From contig QWHP01000119.1 in NCBI GenBank assembly GCA_021404985.1, forward strand, positions 1 to 7,950: a stretch of DNA of 7,950 nucleotides. Reading direction: 5' to 3'. Positions 1 through 6,019 of the stretch are shown here, piece by piece. The stretch's first letter is position 1, and every line of letters starts with the position of its first letter. The position numbers and the translations under genes were made by a program. The notes under the pieces are model-generated. The model ran no database searches, had not been told where the DNA came from, and saw only the letters and a program-made list of their open reading frames with translations. The DNA comes from Actinobacteria bacterium ATB1 (GTDB taxonomy: Bacteria > Actinomycetota > Acidimicrobiia > UBA2766).

Positions 1-227
1 ATGAGGATCGTCGTCCCGGGAGGGAGGTCGCCTGCCGAAGGTGGCTCGCCGTCCGCGACGCACACCGTTCCGGGTCTGAACTCTCGGGCCTGGGCACAGA
101 GGACGTCGACTGACCGTGCAACTGCGAGACCGACGACCTCGAAGCGGTCCGGGTGGCGGCGACAGATGTCGAGCGCCTGGGTTCCTATGGAGCCGCTCGA
201 CCCCAGGACGACTACACGGCGCCTCAT
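1..227 (-). CDS. dxr: 1-deoxy-D-xylulose 5-phosphate reductoisomerase, N-terminal part (runs off the window)
   Basis: Only the first 75 codons are inside the window; the gene continues past base 1. The product converts 1-deoxy-D-xylulose 5-phosphate to 2-C-methyl-D-erythritol 4-phosphate with NADPH and a divalent metal, the committed step of the MEP isoprenoid pathway, in the cytosol. Seen: MRRRVVVLGSSGSIGTQALD at residues 1-20, the family's N-terminal Rossmann strand and NADPH-binding G-x-x-G-S-I-G loop (residues 9-15, with Ser11 where Thr is usual), followed by RFEVVGLA typical of Dxr. The ATG overlaps the cdsA stop codon as ATGA, so translation is probably coupled; no clear Shine-Dalgarno is seen. 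Position after cdsA is common for dxr in other phyla. Identity is secure despite truncation by the window edge. Confidence 0.93.
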   Translation of the reverse strand, partial: MRRRVVVLGSSGSIGTQALDICRRHPDRFEVVGLAVARSVDVLCAQAREFRPGTVCVADGEPPSAGDLPPGTTIL

Positions 228-1990
228 TCCGCCATGCCAAGCAGGACGAAGACGGCGTACGCAACGGGTAGTGAGAACACGATCCCGTCGAATCGGTCGA
301 ACATTCCCCCGTGGCCGGGCAAGAACGAGGCCATGTCCTTCATCGCGAAGCTCCTCTTTACGAGCGACTCGGCCAGGTCGCCCAGGAGGGAGAAGACCAC
401 GAGGACCGCCGTGAGGATCATCATGTCCCTCCAGTCCGAGAGGAACGGGACGTCGTGCACAGAGTCGAGAAGCACGACCACGGCTGCCGCCACGAACGTC
501 GTCGCCGCTCCCCCGACGAGACCCTCGACCGTCTTGTTCGGGCTGATCACAGGGGCAAACGGGTGCCTCCCGATCGAGATCCCCCAAGCGTACGAGGCAA
601 CGTCGAAGGCGACGACGAGGATCACGACGACGAGAAGCAGTGCGAAACCGTGCTCCAGGCGCAACGTCAGAAGGGCGAAGGACCCGAGAAGCGCGATGTG
701 GAGAAGCCCGGTGAGCCCCATCGCCTGCTCGAGCGGAACTGTCGGCCTCTCGCCCGGTGTGTAGTACCAGAGGATCGAGGCGAGGGAGGCGGCGACCGTC
801 AGGATCCCTACAGCCTCGATGCCGTACAGGTAGGCGAGGATTCCCATGGCCAGGGTTGCGGCAACACCTATCAGGAACGGGGACCGTGTGAGCAACTCAC
901 CCCAGTCGATCGTCTTGGGCACCCCTACCACTTCGGTATCGGCTCCGCTTCTCTCGGACCTGTGTGCCGCCACTTGGTGGAGGAGCACGAAGAACTCGAC
1001 CGCGACCCAGGTGACGATGATGATGGCCAGGGTCGCGAGCCCCGGCTTGTGGCCGAGGAGTATGAAGGCGAGGGCGACGGCGCCGAAGACGAGGCCTGTC
1101 GTCACCTTGACGATGATCGACCGCTGCTTGTCCGTAGAGACGGTCAGGGGCGCCGGCTCCGGCTGCTCGTCGGGAGGCTCGGGCTCCGTCCGGGTGGCAG
1201 TAGCCGTGGCACGGCGACCCGGACCCGGCTCGTAGCTCGAGGCGGCTGGCTCCCCGTCGGCGATGACCCTGATGAGCGGGCCGGGCTCACTTGCGACGCC
1301 GGCCGGCTCCGGCTCGGGCCCCCCGCCGGAGGAGCCGGCGCCTTCGGGGGCGGCATCCGGGCGCGGCCCGGGCTCCGGCACACCACCCGGGTCCCCCTTG
1401 TCCGTGCCGGAGTTCGGCTCCCGTCTCGGGCGATCCTCGGTCCCCATCTCGACGGTCGGTTCGAGCGTCGCCGGTTCGGGTTCGGACTCCGGTTCTGGTC
1501 CGGCCTCCCCTATTGGCCCAGGGGTGCCGGGGTCACGAGCCTCTTCCGACACGCCCGTTGGATCACCCTCGGAATCACGCGTGGATCCGGCCCCGGATTC
1601 ACCGCCCTCGGCTCGCCTGGTCGATCTCGAGAGATCCAGGGTCCGCAGCCCGCCGGTCTCGGGCTCGGCCTTGTCCTCGCTTCCGGACATCACGTCCGCC
1701 CGAGGCCCGTGGCCCTCGTGGTCTTCCTCGTGGTCTTCCTCGTCGTGGTCACCGAGGCGGGTGTCGGGGGGACCCGGCCCGCCCATGGGCAGCGGCTCCT
1801 CTTGGGCGGCCGGCTTCAGGTCCGAGGTCGAGAACAGGCCGGGCTGCGTCGCATCGTCCTCCTCGGGAGTCCCCCCAGGCGCGTCGGAGGGGTCACCTTC
1901 GGGCGGGATGATCCGGAAGTGGGCGTCGGCTGTCGCCTCCTCCCTGTCCTCGGAACGGTCCCGGGAATCGTCCTTTTCGCTACCTGCCAT
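224..1990 (-). CDS. cdsA: Phosphatidate cytidylyltransferase (CDP-diglyceride synthase) with a long disordered N-terminal extension
   Basis: Makes CDP-diacylglycerol from phosphatidic acid and CTP at the cytoplasmic membrane, the branch point for bacterial phospholipids. The 588-residue protein is about twice the family norm (roughly 270-300). Residues 1-288 are rich in Pro, Glu, Gly, Asp and Ser with almost no hydrophobic stretches, so probably cytosolic and disordered. Residues 290-588 form the catalytic membrane domain with about eight or nine hydrophobic segments (near 293-312, 317-338, 370-408, 425-468, 492-508, 522-537 and 568-586). Family motifs are intact: Asp463 with SYAWG and PVISPNKTVEG (480-490), GDLAES (537-542), then the CdsA signature from Ser542 through KR, KD, PGHGG (558-562) and DRFD (565-568). 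The ATG is backed by GAGG six bases upstream, overlapping the frr stop, so the extension appears to be translated. It contains acidic His repeats and two similar short motifs (see findings). The catalytic assignment is firm; the role of the extension is unknown. Confidence 0.95.
   Translation of the reverse strand: MAGSEKDDSRDRSEDREEATADAHFRIIPPEGDPSDAPGGTPEEDDATQPGLFSTSDLKPAAQEEPLPMGGPGPPDTRLGDHDEEDHEEDHEGHGPRADVMSGSEDKAEPETGGLRTLDLSRSTRRAEGGESGAGSTRDSEGDPTGVSEEARDPGTPGPIGEAGPEPESEPEPATLEPTVEMGTEDRPRREPNSGTDKGDPGGVPEPGPRPDAAPEGAGSSGGGPEPEPAGVASEPGPLIRVIADGEPAASSYEPGPGRRATATATRTEPEPPDEQPEPAPLTVSTDKQRSIIVKVTTGLVFGAVALAFILLGHKPGLATLAIIIVTWVAVEFFVLLHQVAAHRSERSGADTEVVGVPKTIDWGELLTRSPFLIGVAATLAMGILAYLYGIEAVGILTVAASLASILWYYTPGERPTVPLEQAMGLTGLLHIALLGSFALLTLRLEHGFALLLVVVILVVAFDVASYAWGISIGRHPFAPVISPNKTVEGLVGGAATTFVAAAVVVLLDSVHDVPFLSDWRDMMILTAVLVVFSLLGDLAESLVKRSFAMKDMASFLPGHGGMFDRFDGIVFSLPVAYAVFVLLGMAE
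1715..1750 (-). repeat. In-frame 12-bp tandem repeat inside cdsA
   Basis: CTCGTGGTCTTC (plus strand) occurs at 1715-1726 and 1727-1738, followed by a diverged third unit at 1739-1750. On the coding strand it encodes a run alternating His with pairs of Asp/Glu (about CdsA residues 81-92), with the pattern DHDEEDHEEDHE. The unit is a multiple of three, so copy-number change would keep the frame. Confidence 0.85.
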
Positions 1991-1996
1991 TGGGGA

Positions 1997-2000
1997 CCTC
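1997..2000 (-). promoter_or_regulatory. Ribosome binding site for cdsA
   Basis: GAGG lies six bases upstream of the cdsA ATG at 1990 and shares bases with the TGA stop of frr. This spacing supports the far-upstream start and therefore the reality of the long N-terminal extension. Confidence 0.55.
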
Positions 2001-2559
2001 AGTCCTCGAGGAGCTCCTCCTCCTTGTGGGACAGGAGGGTGTCGATCTCGCTCACGTACTTGTCGGTGAGCGTTTGGAGCTCTTTCTCGCTGCGGCGAAG
2101 CTCGTCTTGGGAGATCTCGTGGTCGTGCTCGATGTTCTCGAGCTTCTTCTTCGCGGTGTGGCGGAGATTCCGGACGGCAACCCGGCCATCCTCGGCCTTG
2201 TGCCTGACGATCTTCACGAGCTCCTGACGACGCTCACCGGTCAGAGGCGGGAAGTTGAGCCGGATCAGACTGCCGTCCGTCGACGGGTTGAGGCCGAGAT
2301 CGGACTCGCGAATCGCCTTCTCGACAGCGGGGACGGCTTGGCGGTCGTAGACGTTTATCACGAGGATCCTGGACTCGGGCACGGAGAACCCTGCGAGCTG
2401 TTGCAGGGGCGTCTCGGTGCCGTAGTAGTCGACCTTCATCCGCTCGACGAGGGCCGGGGACGCGCGGCCTGTACGGATGCCGGCGAACTCGGACTTCGTG
2501 ACCTCGACTGCTTTGCGCATCTTGTCCTTGGTGGTCGAGAGGATCTCACCGACGCTCAA
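1999..2559 (-). CDS. frr: Ribosome recycling factor
   Basis: Splits post-termination 70S ribosomes together with EF-G so that subunits can be reused. From the TTG at 2559 the protein is 186 residues, matching the usual length of about 185. Seen: the N-terminal helix KMRKAVEVTKSEFAGIRTGRASP (residues 13-35, quoted motif split as KMRKAVEV and IRTGRASP), the PLQQLA segment (51-56), domain II strands around ILVINVYD (65-72), NPSTDGSLIRLNFPPLTGERR (domain junction, about 91-111, key residues DG, PP and TGERR), and long C-terminal helices with KKKLE and EKELQ. The start overlaps the pyrH stop as TTGA. Two GGAGG motifs end nine and three bases before the TTG. A longer in-frame opening to 2682 exists but would read into pyrH and adds no family sequence. 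Confidence 0.96.
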   Translation of the reverse strand: MSVGEILSTTKDKMRKAVEVTKSEFAGIRTGRASPALVERMKVDYYGTETPLQQLAGFSVPESRILVINVYDRQAVPAVEKAIRESDLGLNPSTDGSLIRLNFPPLTGERRQELVKIVRHKAEDGRVAVRNLRHTAKKKLENIEHDHEISQDELRRSEKELQTLTDKYVSEIDTLLSHKEEELLED

Positions 2560-3338
2560 CTGCCTCCACCTCCGGATCTGTCGTGGACGAGGGTACCGAT
2601 CTTCTCCCCCCAGACGACTCGACGTATGTTGCCCTCCACGGACAGGTCTAACACGACGATCGGAATGGCGTTGTCCCTGCACAACGCGATCGCGGCCGCA
2701 TCCATCACCCTGAGGTTACGCTGCAGCACCTCCGTGAAGGTGACGTCCGTCAACCTCTCGGCATCCGGGTCGATCCGAGGATCTGACGTGTAGACGCCGT
2801 CCACGTTGGTCGCCTTGAGAATCACCTCGGCACCGATCTCGGCAGCGCGAAGGGCCGCTGTCGTGTCCGTGGTGAAGAACGGGTTGCCAGTCCCGCCGGC
2901 GAAGATCACCACGCGACCGAGCTCGAGATGTCGCATCGCCCGGCGGCGGATGAACGGTTCTGCGACCTGCTGGACTGTGATCGCCGACTGGACCCTCGTC
3001 GGTACCTGTTCACGCTCGAGTGCGTCCTGGAGAGCGAGGGCATTTATCACGGTCGCAAGCATGCCCATGTTGTCGGCCGTGACTCGCTCCATGCCCGTCG
3101 CGGCGTCGGAGAGTCCTCGCCAGATGTTGCCACCGCCGACTACGCATGCCACCTGGACGCCGCGACCGTAGAGGTCTGCGAGTTGCGAGGCGTAGGACGC
3201 CACTATGCCCGAGTCGACGCCGCGGCCTACCTCGGGATCGGCGAATGCCTCACCGGACAACTTCAGGAGGATCCGCCGCCAAGCCGGTGGGTCGGAGGGA
3301 TCGATCTGCGGGGCAGGAAGATCCTCCAGGCTCGTCAC
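2556..3338 (-). CDS. pyrH: Uridylate (UMP) kinase
   Basis: Phosphorylates UMP to UDP with ATP in pyrimidine nucleotide synthesis; bacterial PyrH is a hexameric amino acid kinase-fold enzyme usually controlled by GTP and UTP. The 260-residue length fits actinobacterial members. Seen: RRILLKLSGEAF (21-32, ATP-phosphate loop), VVGGGNIWRG (66-75), the ADNMGMLATVINALALQDAL segment (88-107, UMP and allosteric region), FAGGTGNPFFTTDTTAALRA (146-165) and KATNVDGVYTSDPR (175-188, nucleotide-binding loop). The first 20 residues are a Pro/Asp-rich tail before the kinase fold. The start is GTG, preceded by a purine-rich GGGGAAG about five bases upstream; it lies 24 bases after the tsf stop. The C-terminus ends in a Gly4-Ser tail that is partly dictated by the frr ribosome binding site it encodes. 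Nothing suggests loss of function. Confidence 0.96.
   Translation of the reverse strand: MTSLEDLPAPQIDPSDPPAWRRILLKLSGEAFADPEVGRGVDSGIVASYASQLADLYGRGVQVACVVGGGNIWRGLSDAATGMERVTADNMGMLATVINALALQDALEREQVPTRVQSAITVQQVAEPFIRRRAMRHLELGRVVIFAGGTGNPFFTTDTTAALRAAEIGAEVILKATNVDGVYTSDPRIDPDAERLTDVTFTEVLQRNLRVMDAAAIALCRDNAIPIVVLDLSVEGNIRRVVWGEKIGTLVHDRSGGGGS
2563..2573 (-). promoter_or_regulatory. Double Shine-Dalgarno for frr
   Basis: GGAGGTGGAGG on the minus strand, inside the last codons of pyrH (it encodes part of the Gly-rich C-terminus). The upstream GGAGG is nine bases from the TTG at 2559, the downstream one three bases. It decides the TTG start and suggests strong re-initiation after pyrH. Confidence 0.75.
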
Positions 3339-3362
3339 TGTGGCTTCCCCCTGTGCAAGTGC

Positions 3363-4217
3363 TCAGTCGCTCTCGGAACCGGCTCCAACCTCGAAGATCG
3401 AGAACTCCTCGATGGTCGCGCCCGGAGCCACCTCCTCGAGCCACTTGGCAACCGTCTTCTTCTCGTCCTTTATGTACGCCTGCTCCGGTAGGACGCGCTC
3501 CTTGTAGAGCTTGCCGACGGCCCCTTCCGCGATCTTCGGGACGACGTCGTCGGGCTTGCCGTCGTTGAGCGCTCTCGCCTCGGCGATCGATCTCTCTTCG
3601 GCGAGGACGTTCTCGGGAACGTCCTCGCGCCGCAGGTACTCGGGACGGGCGAACTGGATGTGCATCGCGAGGTCGTAGGCCACGGACTCGAGGTCGTCGG
3701 GCTCGCCACCAGCCAGCCTGACGAGAACGCCCTTCTTCGCCCAGCCACCGGCACGGTGCAGATACGCCGCCACGACTCCGCCGTCGGGAGCTTCGAAGAC
3801 GGCGGCCCCGCGGAACTCGATCTTCTCCTGAAGGTCGACGGACGCGTCCTCTATGAGGCGCTCGATCTCGGACGCGAGCTCACCCTCCACCTCGGCGCCG
3901 GTGCCGTACTCGTACACCTTCTCGGCGACTTCATCCGCGAGGCGACCGAAGCGCTCGCCCTTGGCCACGAAGTCCGTCTCGGAGCCGAGCTCGACCATGA
4001 CACCCCGCTTGCCGTCCTCGGACAGCTTCGCCGTCACGAGGCCTTCGGACGCCGTCCTGTCTGCTCGCTTGCCGACCGCCGCAAGTCCCTTCTCGCGAAG
4101 AAGCTGCTTTGCCGCCTCGATGTCGCCTTCCGCGTCGGTCAAGGCCTTCTTGCAGTCCATCATCCCTGCGCCGGTCGCCTCCCGCAGGGCCTTCACATCT
4201 GCTGCCGAGATGCTCAT
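3363..4217 (-). CDS. tsf: Translation elongation factor Ts
   Basis: Guanine nucleotide exchange factor that recharges EF-Tu from GDP to GTP. From the ATG at 4217 it is 284 residues. Seen: the N-terminal UBA-like module SISAADVKALREATGAGMMD (2-21) and CKKAL (22-26), GDIEAAKQLLREKG (31-44), and the EF-Tu-contacting loop SETDFVAK (79-86) in which Gly78 replaces the usual Asn. The core contains AMHIQFARPEYL (184-195), and near the C-terminus KLYKERVLPEQAYIKDEKKTV (237-256, shown as KLYKERVLPEQ plus YIKDEKKTV) matches the family's late conserved segment. A GTG at 4229 would add four residues, but it overlaps the GAGGAG ribosome binding site, so the ATG 11 bases downstream of that site is preferred. 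It begins 30 bases after the rpsB stop, and the two products act on the same ribosome cycle. Confidence 0.96.
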   Translation of the reverse strand: MSISAADVKALREATGAGMMDCKKALTDAEGDIEAAKQLLREKGLAAVGKRADRTASEGLVTAKLSEDGKRGVMVELGSETDFVAKGERFGRLADEVAEKVYEYGTGAEVEGELASEIERLIEDASVDLQEKIEFRGAAVFEAPDGGVVAAYLHRAGGWAKKGVLVRLAGGEPDDLESVAYDLAMHIQFARPEYLRREDVPENVLAEERSIAEARALNDGKPDDVVPKIAEGAVGKLYKERVLPEQAYIKDEKKTVAKWLEEVAPGATIEEFSIFEVGAGSESD

Positions 4218-4228
4218 CGCTTCGCTCA

Positions 4229-4234
4229 CTCCTC
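4229..4234 (-). promoter_or_regulatory. Ribosome binding site for tsf
   Basis: GAGGAG on the minus strand, 11 bases upstream of the ATG at 4217. It overlaps the competing GTG at 4229 and so argues against that start. Confidence 0.6.
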
Positions 4235-4247
4235 GATTCCGTGACGG

Positions 4248-5246
4248 TCAGGCTTGCTCTTCGCTCGCGTCTGCGGCCCCGCCTTCGACCTCGACAACCA
4301 CCTCGACATCGGCGGCAGGTGTCTCCTCGGCGGGCGTCTCCTCGGCAGGCGCCCCCCCGGCGGGTGTCACCACGTCCGCACCGCCGGATTCCGCACGCTC
4401 GGCCCTTTCGAGGCGGGCGGCCTCCTCGGCCTCCTCGCGGGCACGCTGCTCTTCGTAGGTCGCGGCGTCGTAGATGGCCTGTTGCCGGGCCAGCTCGGCC
4501 TCGACGTCGTGGCGACGCATGCGCCCGGAAGCACCGTAACGCTCGTGGAGCTGGTGGCCCTCGTCCACGGCATCCGACATTATGCGCGCCATGAGGATGC
4601 CGGCCCTGATCGCGTCGTCGTTCGACGGGATTCCGTACTGGACCTCGTCAGGGTCACAGTTCGTGTCGAGCAGGGCCACGACGGACACGCCCTTCTTGTT
4701 TGCCTCGGTGACGGCGATCGCTTCCTTGCGCGTGTCTATGACGAAGACCGCGTCGGGCACGTCGGTCAGGTGCTTCATCCCGCCGAGATAGCGCTCGAGC
4801 TTGTCGCGCTCACGCCGCAGTCGAAGGGCCTCCTTCTTCGGAAGCTCTTCCATGGCGCCCGATACCTCCATCTCATCGAGCTCGAGGAGGTACTCGATCC
4901 GGCCCTTGATCGTCTGGAAGTTGGTGAGCATGCCGCCGAGCCATCGGAAGTTGACGTATGGCATCCCCACACGCTCCGCGGCAGCACGGATCGCGTCGGT
5001 CATCTGGCGCTTTGTGGAGACGAACAAGATCGTCCCGCCGTCGGCGACGAGGTCACGCACGTACGAGTACGCCTTCTCGATCCCCTCGAGGGTCGCCCGC
5101 AGGTCGATGATGTAGATGCCGTTGCGTTCCCCGAGGATGTATCGCTTCATCTTCGGGTCCCAGCGGCGCGTCTGATGGCCGAAGTGCACCCCGGCCTCGA
5201 GCAGCTCACGAATCGTGACCACGCTCGATCGCTGTGCTTCTGTCAA
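4248..5246 (-). CDS. rpsB: 30S ribosomal protein S2 with an acidic/alanine-rich C-terminal tail
   Basis: Component of the small ribosomal subunit on the 30S platform/neck side, added late in assembly. From the TTG at 5246 it is 332 residues. Seen: VVTIRELLEAGVHFGHQTRRW (9-29, first S2 signature around LLEAGVHFGH), NGIYIIDL (42-49), ILFVSTKRQ (73-81), RWLGGMLTNFQTIKGRI (101-117), and the second signature PDAVFVIDTRKEAIAVTEA (164-182) with DTNCDPD and IPSNDDAIRA (194-214). Residues after about 250 form a charged helix and then an Ala/Glu/Pro/Val tail with PAEET repeats; long tails of this kind are common in actinobacterial S2. The TTG is preferred because GGAG lies six bases upstream; a GTG at 5222 aligns well with short homologues but has no ribosome binding site, so the start is uncertain by eight codons. 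First gene of the operon. Confidence 0.95.
   Translation of the reverse strand: MTEAQRSSVVTIRELLEAGVHFGHQTRRWDPKMKRYILGERNGIYIIDLRATLEGIEKAYSYVRDLVADGGTILFVSTKRQMTDAIRAAAERVGMPYVNFRWLGGMLTNFQTIKGRIEYLLELDEMEVSGAMEELPKKEALRLRRERDKLERYLGGMKHLTDVPDAVFVIDTRKEAIAVTEANKKGVSVVALLDTNCDPDEVQYGIPSNDDAIRAGILMARIMSDAVDEGHQLHERYGASGRMRRHDVEAELARQQAIYDAATYEEQRAREEAEEAARLERAERAESGGADVVTPAGGAPAEETPAEETPAADVEVVVEVEGGAADASEEQA
4314..4373 (-). repeat. In-frame 15-bp degenerate repeats in the rpsB tail
   Basis: Four consecutive 15-bp units beginning GGC(A/G)GG(T/C) on the plus strand start at 4314, 4329, 4344 and 4359. The first two differ at only two positions; the last two are diverged. They encode the repeated PAEET-type motif (about S2 residues 291-310). 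Confidence 0.75.
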
Positions 5247-5252
5247 CGAACG

Positions 5253-5256
5253 CTCC
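5253..5256 (-). promoter_or_regulatory. Ribosome binding site for rpsB
   Basis: GGAG on the minus strand, six bases upstream of the TTG at 5246. It is the only purine-rich site well placed for any candidate start of rpsB. Confidence 0.5.
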
Positions 5257-5413
5257 GTTCCGTGGTGGTTTGCCTTGCACCGGCTCTTCGTCGGGGCTGG
5301 CCGTTTCCGGCTCGGAGCTAACCCCGTACTCCCCCCGCGCCTCCGGCGAACCGGGCACCACGCAGGGGAATCCGAACGGTGTGTGTAGTTGCACAGACAG
5401 TAGCAGCGGGCCT

Positions 5414-5439
5414 GTGGGTGGTCGCCATCGGCCACCCAC
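5414..5439. repeat. Inverted repeat / hairpin in the divergent spacer
   Basis: GTGGGTGG (5414-5421) is matched exactly by CCACCCAC (5432-5439). Inside, TCG pairs with CGG on the plus strand through one U-G wobble, leaving a CCAT loop, so the plus-strand RNA would form an 11-pair stem. On the minus strand the same position is a C-A mismatch. It lies just upstream of, and would overlap the -35 of, the AATAAT candidate promoter. It could be an operator or an RNA hairpin; no run of T follows, so a terminator is unlikely. Confidence 0.6.
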
Positions 5440-5475
5440 CCGCGCAATAATGCGTCGGCGCCGAAATCGCGTCTC

Positions 5476-5484
5476 GGAAGGAAG
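5476..5484 (+). promoter_or_regulatory. Ribosome binding site for the lipoprotein gene
   Basis: GGAAGGAAG ends four bases before the TTG at 5489 and supports that start over the in-frame ATG at 5450, which would put 13 arginine-rich residues before the signal peptide. Confidence 0.6.
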
Positions 5485-5488
5485 AAGC

Positions 5489-6019
5489 TTGAAAAGGTCC
5501 CTAGCTCTGGTCCTCATGGCAGCCGTGCTTCTCGCCGTCGCGGGGTGCTCCGACGAGTCCCAGGACTCTTCCGGATCTGATCAGACTGAAACCACTGCGG
5601 GATCCCAGAACGAGGAGTCGGGTGACAGTGCCACCGGGACCGAGGCTCTCGACGTCTGCTCGATGCTGACCGACAGCGACGTTCAGGAAGTCCTCGGTGA
5701 ACCCGCCGAGCCCGTCGACCAGAGCACAGGTGAGATGTACGGCTGTTCCTGGACCGGTACGGGTGATGCGCTGAACGTCTTGTCCGTCTCCGTCATGGTC
5801 CATCCGGACCCGGCCACCGCACAGGAGATGTACGAGGCGACAAAGGAAGGCCTCGAGGGGACCGAGATCACGGGACTCGGCGACGACGCCTCGTATTCGG
5901 AGTCCTTCGGCCTCGAAGTTCTCTACGGACGGTACGACATCTCGGTCGACAACACCGGCCCGGACGAGAAGCAGTCCGACATCACCGTCGCCCAGACGGT
6001 GATGGAGCAGCTCACCTGA
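5489..6019 (+). CDS. Small secreted lipoprotein, DUF3558-like
   Basis: A 176-residue protein of unknown function, probably anchored to the outer face of the cytoplasmic membrane. Seen: a signal peptide with KRS, a hydrophobic core LALVLMAAVLLAV and lipobox V17-A18-G19-C20, where Cys20 is the expected lipidation site. Residues 21-52 are a Ser/Asp/Glu/Thr linker. The domain (54-176) begins LDVCSMLTDSDVQEVLGE and continues with GCSWTGTGD and ITGLGDDASY. This pattern (Cys near a 'Leu-Thr-Asp-x-Asp-Val' helix, a second Cys before Trp, and a later GLGD-A) resembles the actinobacterial DUF3558 lipoprotein family; Cys57 and Cys86 may form a disulphide. It is the only plus-strand gene here, divergent from rpsB and overlapping the 3' end of the M23-like gene by 8 bp. 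The ATG at 5450 is an alternative start. Confidence 0.85.
   Translation: MKRSLALVLMAAVLLAVAGCSDESQDSSGSDQTETTAGSQNEESGDSATGTEALDVCSMLTDSDVQEVLGEPAEPVDQSTGEMYGCSWTGTGDALNVLSVSVMVHPDPATAQEMYEATKEGLEGTEITGLGDDASYSESFGLEVLYGRYDISVDNTGPDEKQSDITVAQTVMEQLT

Larger units (their letters stand above)
5247..5488. promoter_or_regulatory. Divergent spacer between rpsB and the lipoprotein gene
   Basis: This 242-bp region must carry the promoter of the rpsB operon (minus) and of the lipoprotein gene (plus). An AATAAT hexamer at 5446-5451 (one mismatch to TATAAT) is a possible plus-strand -10 box with no recognisable -35. A TACTGT on the minus strand near 5400 is a weak -10 candidate for rpsB. A small hairpin with stem GCCG/CGGC and a GAAA loop on the minus strand sits at 5300-5311 in the presumed rpsB leader. 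The larger inverted repeat at 5414-5439 is listed separately. No known riboswitch or protein leader motif was recognised. Confidence 0.45.

Noticed and set aside
1..764. Plus-strand open frames over dxr and the cdsA 3' end
   Set aside because: The minus strand encodes recognisable Dxr and CdsA motifs here; the plus frames are low-complexity shadows without ribosome binding sites.
311..2227. Long plus-strand open frame of 638 codons antisense to cdsA and frr
   Set aside because: Its translation is rich in Arg, Gly and His with no domain, and it mirrors the GC-rich codons of cdsA and frr, both of which have clear family motifs on the minus strand.
5241..5246. TTGACA on the minus strand as a -35 box
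   Set aside because: It matches the consensus, but there is no -10-like hexamer 16-18 bp downstream; it contains the probable TTG start codon of rpsB.
5424..5436. GCCGATGG on the minus strand as a WhiG/FliA-type -10 element (consensus GCCGATAA)
   Set aside because: Only six of eight bases match and no TAAA-like -35 lies about 15 bp upstream; it is also part of the inverted repeat, which explains the sequence better.
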